Below are positions 18,194 through 22,482 of a stretch of DNA of 22,482 bases, one piece after another. Numbering within the stretch: position 1 is the stretch's first letter; every line of letters begins with the position of its first letter. This DNA is from Seminavis robusta. Its lineage: Eukaryota > Bacillariophyta > Bacillariophyceae > Naviculales > Naviculaceae. The notes below the pieces were generated by a model, which made no database searches, had not been told where the DNA came from, and worked only from the letters and a program-made list of their open reading frames with translations. The stretch is taken from NCBI GenBank assembly GCA_903772945.1, contig CAICTM010001799.1, forward strand, positions 1 through 22,482. The letters are read 5' to 3'. Both the position numbers and the translations under genes were made by a program.

Positions 18194-18380
18194 GGATTAA
18201 CAGGCGAGCTAAGAATATCGCATTCGTTCCTTCATCAACGAGGAGCAGCTGAGAACTGAGGTACGTTCCTAACCAAACTCCATGTGTGCCTCCGTGCATA
18301 CGCGAAACACATTTATTTTCATCGATTTATTTAGGTGTACGTATCAAGTTTTCTTTCCTATCCATGTGACACACATACGC

Positions 18381-18433
18381 GGTACACGAATTTCTGACAC
18401 TGGCTGAGGTACGCGAATTTCTGACACTGGCTG
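18381..18433. repeat. Tandem 27-bp repeat, two units
   Basis: GGTACACGAATTTCTGACAC... (18381-18406) is repeated at 18408-18433 with one mismatch over 26 bases. It leads straight into the two CRE palindromes. Confidence 0.65.
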
Positions 18434-18434
18434 G

Positions 18435-18457
18435 CTGACGTCAGTGTATGACGTCAT
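18435..18457. promoter_or_regulatory. Two CRE palindromes (TGACGTCA), 13 bp apart
   Basis: CTGACGTCAG at 18435-18444 and ATGACGTCAT at 18448-18457 each contain the full cAMP-response element bound by bZIP factors. In the diatom Phaeodactylum tricornutum, TGACGT/ACGTCA elements upstream of the beta-carbonic anhydrase gene PtCA1 mediate CO2/cAMP control (established knowledge). No gene is evident just downstream here. Single copies also occur by chance inside the Penelope element (13247). Confidence 0.45.
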
Positions 18458-19708
18458 CAGAGACAGGGCGAGCAGCTGGCAATATTCTGTCAAAACGCAA
18501 TCACTGTACGTCAGGAAAACTCGTGATAATTGTAAATGATTGTTCTTTGATAGTAGAATCTTGTTGGTTGCTGGCCTACTGGCTGGTGGATAGTAGCTAG
18601 CTAGCTAGCACTCGAGTACTCGAGTAGCCATGTGGATCAACAGGCAATCATGTGCATCCATTTGTAGCTCCTCTTTCACCACAACTTCCCTTTTTTTGAG
18701 TTCTTCCTATAAGATCCGAGTACGTGTTCCTCGAGTGCGAGTTTCGTTAGAGTTTGGGATTTGTGGCCGTGACTGAGTTCGGCCTGCTCTAACGATTTGA
18801 TTGGTCCTACGCGATTCTTTTTCCCTCATAATTTTGGTACGGCGAATTGAGAATGCAAAATTACTGATACGGCGTACCGAAATTAATGGGCAAAAAGAGG
18901 GAAAGCCAGCCGATTTTAACAGTTAACTTGATTTCGCGTACGCACGGATGACAAAATGGCTGGTTAGGAAAGCTCCTGAGAACCCTCATAATTTTTTGGA
19001 ATTATCCAAATCGAATCGTATTCTCCATGTTGCTGTTCCCACGCATTACGTTCACCGGTCTCTCGGGCCTTTGTATGTGGTGGCCATCCACATACAAGCC
19101 CTCCAGCCATGTGCAACACAAAGAGAGGGTGAGTCAGGCGCGAAAGCAAATCACAAAGAAAGAGTCACGGGTACAGAACAACACAGACATTAGTCCAATG
19201 AATCAAATGAAACAAAGAACCCCGCCAAGAAAGCGATCGAAAAGCACCGACCATGACCAACGGAGGAAAGAACCAACACAATGATCAACACAAGAAGATT
19301 ACCAAGCCCATGTCCACCTACAACAACAGAGAAGGAAAGGCGAAGACAGGCAGTGAAAGACAACAGCAAGAGGGGAAAGGAAGAAAGCAAGAAGACGCAC
19401 CATGGCAACCATCGCAAGAAGTTGATCTCCAAGGTGTCAACAGAAATGGTTTATTGCGGAGAGTACCAAGGAGAGGCTCCAGGAAGGACAATTCGAACAA
19501 GCTAAAGCTGTTATGTCATGTATTTATTTGTGTATAAGCAATTGGATAGCCATCGGATAGTCATTGGCAGAAGAGGCGGGGAGACTACCAGCCAAAATTC
19601 GTTCGAGGAATGTTCTATGATGAATTCGAAAATTCGTCGCTGCAACTCCAAGCAAAACGGAGAATAGCAAGATGGAGATAAATCATTAAATTAGAAAACA
19701 AAGTTAGC

Positions 19709-21385
19709 ATGAGCAATGGCAATGGATACCCTCGGAGCAATGGCAATGGATACCCTTGGTACATCAATGGATAAAACCAATCCAATGGAACCCACCAAAG
19801 CAGATCATACCAGTGGAGTCAACAGAACAACAGCTTCTACGGACAGTGGCAGAATACAAGCCAAAATGACCATGCCCAAGCGGCAAAAAGGCCCAAAGTC
19901 AACCACACCATGTTCCAACTGGACGGGACCTGTAAACCTTGTAGCACAATAGACGAAGCTAGACAGCATCTCCTGGAACGATTCGGAGGATACTTTCAGC
20001 AGGAGCAATGCATAATGGCGGATGGAACACGTACAGGCAAGCACAAGATCTGGAAATTTCACTGCAGAGCAACGCCAACAATCGGTGGTCAAAGAGTGAA
20101 ATGCAAGTGGAGGGGGCAGATAAAGTTAGACAGAGTACTCCAGACAGAGCAATACAGAATCTATTCCAAAAACTCTTACCAACACAATCACCCACTCGAT
20201 GCCAGCTCAGAACTACCATGCGACCAACACGGTTTCCCACCCTGCATCAGGACTGTGCTCAACCAATACATTCTGTTCGAAGCACAGAACAGAAATAGGG
20301 GAATCATGAAAATAAAGGGCGAGGAAGTCACAAGAGCCATTATGCCGTCTGTGGAGAATGCACAAAGAACCAACAACCCCCAAACAAGAGCACTAGCCAA
20401 TCGTTCTTTCTGGATTCATGGTGAATTCAAAGAAAGGCTCAAGAGTATGATCCGCAATCACCTCAACCACCGAAAGATCTCCTTCCTGAAAGAAGTACTT
20501 GGAACAGACCATCGACTTACAAGCAATGATTCCCTAATCAAGGTTCTCTCCAAGTGGGCTCTCCGTATCCCACCGAATTACAAGCCAAGGAACAACTTTC
20601 GAATAGCAGATGAACTTGCCATGGAGCTTCAATCCCAAGCAGATGACATGTTCATCATTGATCTGACCTATGGACCTGTCTTTGAAAGATTCAGAGAAAC
20701 TCTTAACCTGTCAACTGAAAGGCAACAGAGTGAGTTCAATAGAATGATGGAACAACCGTACAAGGCATTTTCGCCAACTGGTCTCTTCATGTTGTTGCGA
20801 TTGGCAGGAAGAAAACCACTTACTCGACAGATATGCTCGGACGGCACAGGAGGAACATGCGTCGACATGTCAACTCTCATTGTCATGGGATCCTTATCGG
20901 TGAAGCAAAGATATTCACAATCCAATGTGACATCTTCCCTTTGTCCAATCTGCTATCTTCACATTGGAAGCGAAAGATATTATCCATACTGTTTGATGCT
21001 GTACGTACTCCATGATCTCTGCTGGAAGATGTTTGGCATTCCCCTCCAGATTGACTGGGGAACCTCTGATCATGCAGACGTTTTCATCAAGGCACACAAG
21101 CATTTCAACGAGCATCCAGACGCTTGTGACCAAGGAAGAGCACCTTTGAAAGTAAAAGAAGCTGTTAAGTGGAAGCCACGGCAGCAACCAAATTCAATCG
21201 CCAGTATGAAGAAACAATCAAGTGATACCCTCACACGATCTGAGGCAATAGTACCCCAACATACTGGATCATTGGATGTTCCAGCCGCGACAGAACTAGG
21301 GTGTAAAATACTCGTTAGTTTAACAAACTATGGCCACGGAGTGGCTTTAGTGACGCGGGCAATTGGTGGGGAAGCCCCCACCTAG
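19709..21385 (+). pseudogene. MULE-like transposase, truncated at the 102-bp repeat
   Basis: From ATG 19709 the frame is open except for one TAA at 19772-19774 (residue 22). The N-terminus is Asn/Gly/Gln/Tyr-rich. Residues about 119-161 hold C...C...HNH (KFHCR, KCKW, YQHNHPL), a WRKY-GCM1/FLYWCH-type zinc finger common in MULE and FAR1-like proteins. The DDE-like core has SDGTGGT (Asp about 378) and IDWGTSDHADVFIKAHKHF (Asp about 449 or 454), the pattern of Mutator-like transposases. The last catalytic region is missing: at 21297 the frame enters the 102-bp repeat and adds 30 foreign residues ending GGEAPT. The internal ATG at 19910 gives an uninterrupted 491 residues. Transposase type is likely; MULE assignment is moderate. 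Confidence 0.6.
19712..19759 (+). repeat. Two 24-bp tandem units in the transposase N-terminus
   Basis: AGCAATGGCAATGGATACCC is repeated, encoding two copies of SNGNGYP(R/W). The units differ at two positions. Confidence 0.7.
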
Positions 21386-21398
21386 CTGAGTCGTCATC
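21297..21398. repeat. 102-bp structured repeat, copy 2
   Basis: Partner of 8999-9100 in direct orientation, 12.3 kb away. All predicted stems are kept: TAGTTT/AAACTA with a changed loop, GCCAC/GTGGC, GGTGGGG/CCCCACC, and the enclosing stem as GTGACG/CGTCAT with one G-U pair. The first 89 bases are open in the frame of the upstream transposase. Confidence 0.8.
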
Positions 21399-21404
21399 CA
21401 CATA

Positions 21405-22424
21405 AATTCTGCGCAATGTCAGGTCATTCTCAAGGGGCCCGGATGGGCCCCCCATTAGTGGACAATGCTGCACGAGAGTGCAGAGAAGCTGGCAAGGGCG
21501 CACCTGGAGCGCAGGCAATACCCAGGATTGAAAGCATGTTACTCATTTTAGTGGTTCGGCCAGTTTGAGGTAGGTGTGCATTGATCGTTGAAGTGTTGTT
21601 GTGTGCGGGGTGGTAGGTTGTGCGAAGTCGTCCATAGGCAGCCCAGCCAGTTTGATGGTTTCGAGCCAGCGAGGGTTTTTGGGAGTGACAAGTTGAGGTT
21701 GATTTCTCTTTAGTCAAGATCGAGGCGCAGCGGTCGGTGGGAGGTAATGTAGCATCACCTTTAGAGTACTCTTTCAGGACTTCCTGTCGGGGGGTGGAGA
21801 GGTGTGGAAAGTTGGGGGGGGTTGGTTTTCACCGTGTATGCATCGTTCTGTGCTCCACATGCGGAAGTGAAGCATCACAGTTCATTTGCAAGGCAGTTGC
21901 CAGCTGGTGCCATCACCTTGTTTTTCCAATGGAGTGTAAGTGGAGGCTCGTGGGCAGTGCAAAGTGGGATTGCGATTCTGCCAAGTAGAAAATTCCACCA
22001 TCCCAGTTTGGCCTGTGCACGGAGTCCGTTAACAGTGCTAGGAGTTCCAGATCCCATCCAGATGGGAGGTGTTGTGTCCTTTTGCCAGTGATGGAGTGGG
22101 TCAGGATCTGTTTGGTCTCATGGGGTCTGTGTGGCGTTTGTGCAACCAAGTTTTCAGCTTGAAAATCTCCTGGTTCCACTTTTTGGATGGATGCTGGGTT
22201 TTGGCAGCGTAGCACATGGAGGTGTCTTCGTCGGCTTTCCACACCGTGGGGGCAATTCGCTGTGAGCCTGCCATTGGCGGCGTTGTCACTGGCGTCCTAC
22301 ACCACATGTGCCTGTTGCATGTTTGGTGATGAATCTTTGGATGCCAAGTGGTGCCTTCCTCATTGCTCCTACCCATTGCCTCCCATTTGATAATGTTCAC
22401 ATCGCTCTGTCCATTCCTGCACAT
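21405..22424 (-). pseudogene. Reverse-transcriptase C-terminal region relic, several frameshifts
   Basis: Read from 22424 downwards, pieces in three frames line up with a C-terminal pattern I associate with a diatom RT family. In order they are: IIKWEAMGRSNEEG; a decayed CP-R-C/HVLRCQ zinc-finger-like segment (HLHVLRCQNPA at about 22200); FKLKTWLHKRHTDP; SGWDLELLALLTD; and KLGWWNFLLGRIAIPL (about 21990). Each fits the WL...TDP...GW..FL.GR layout. Nothing of the RT palm itself is in the window; it would lie beyond 22482. The 3' part near the 102-bp repeat is poorly preserved. Probably a non-LTR-type retroelement, but the class is uncertain. Confidence 0.5.
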
Positions 22425-22482
22425 ACATAGATAATAAGATAAGACAAAAGAACTCCTAATAACTACAATACCTCTATAAAAA

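Larger units (their letters stand above)
18130..19708. other. Region without a supported gene; foldbacks and short repeats
   Basis: Besides the repeats listed separately it has a TAGC run and paired CTCGAG words (18594-18625), and an imperfect foldback 18816-18844/18870-18900 (around GGTACGGCG/CGGCGTACC). The word CCCTCATAATTTT recurs at 18823 and 18984. A long hairpin lies at 19065-19101, with stem TTGTATGTGG/CCACATACAA extended by GGGC/GCCC. Plus-strand frames at 19027-19537 are Lys/Arg/Gln-rich with no recognisable domain. Part of this is probably the 5' region of the MULE-like element. Confidence 0.4.

Noticed and set aside
1..22482. CRISPR array, bacterial operon structure, tRNA or rRNA genes
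   Set aside because: No regularly spaced repeats, no tRNA cloverleaf or rRNA-like stretch found by eye; a spliceosomal intron and the TE content show a eukaryotic genome.

Overview
The window looks like nuclear DNA of a diatom, probably a pennate one. Three things point there. A small protein at 5593-6033 starts with a signal peptide ending in an Ala|Phe cleavage site, the signature of plastid import in algae with red secondary plastids. An LRR gene at 6253-7488 has the C-terminal block I associate with expanded diatom LRR families. Around these two host-like genes lie relics of many transposons. I could search no database, so family names rest on motifs I can read.

Layout. 1-1586: no clear gene. 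1587-2007 and 14601-15027: a 421/427-bp repeat in inverted orientation, bounded TG...CA and packed with short perfect hairpins, LTR-like. Its inner end runs in frame into a DDE transposase (1929-4189, plus strand, one intron, three in-frame TGA codons) on the left and into a Penelope-like reverse transcriptase (14664 down to 12599, minus strand) on the right. 4190-5592: intergenic, with repeated TACCGGTAC-type motifs before the plastid gene. 6253-7488: LRR gene broken by one stop codon. 7809-8038: a run of eight stem-loops leading to a copia-type gag (8186-9001). 8999-9100: a 102-bp element, 96% identical to 21297-21398. 9101-10500: GT-skewed DNA with a Pro/Thr/Gln-rich minus-strand reading frame. 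10500-12598: no clear gene. 15086-18123: an unusual block with unrecognised ORFs on both strands, a 58-residue RING-like ORF, a hairpin-rich insertion and a MITE. 18130-19700: repeats and two CRE-type palindromes. 19709-21385: a MULE-like transposase ending at the second 102-bp element. 21405-22424: relic of the C-terminal region of a diatom reverse transcriptase, minus strand.

Two themes recur. First, mobile-element genes are cut at the edges of shared repeats: the 421/427-bp repeat cuts the DDE transposase and the Penelope RT, and the 102-bp repeat cuts the copia gag and the MULE. Second, several repeats are built from series of short perfect inverted repeats. The best candidates for something undescribed are the folded 102-bp element, the hairpin-array repeats, the DDE transposase with atypical spacing, and the uncharacterised 15-18 kb gene block.
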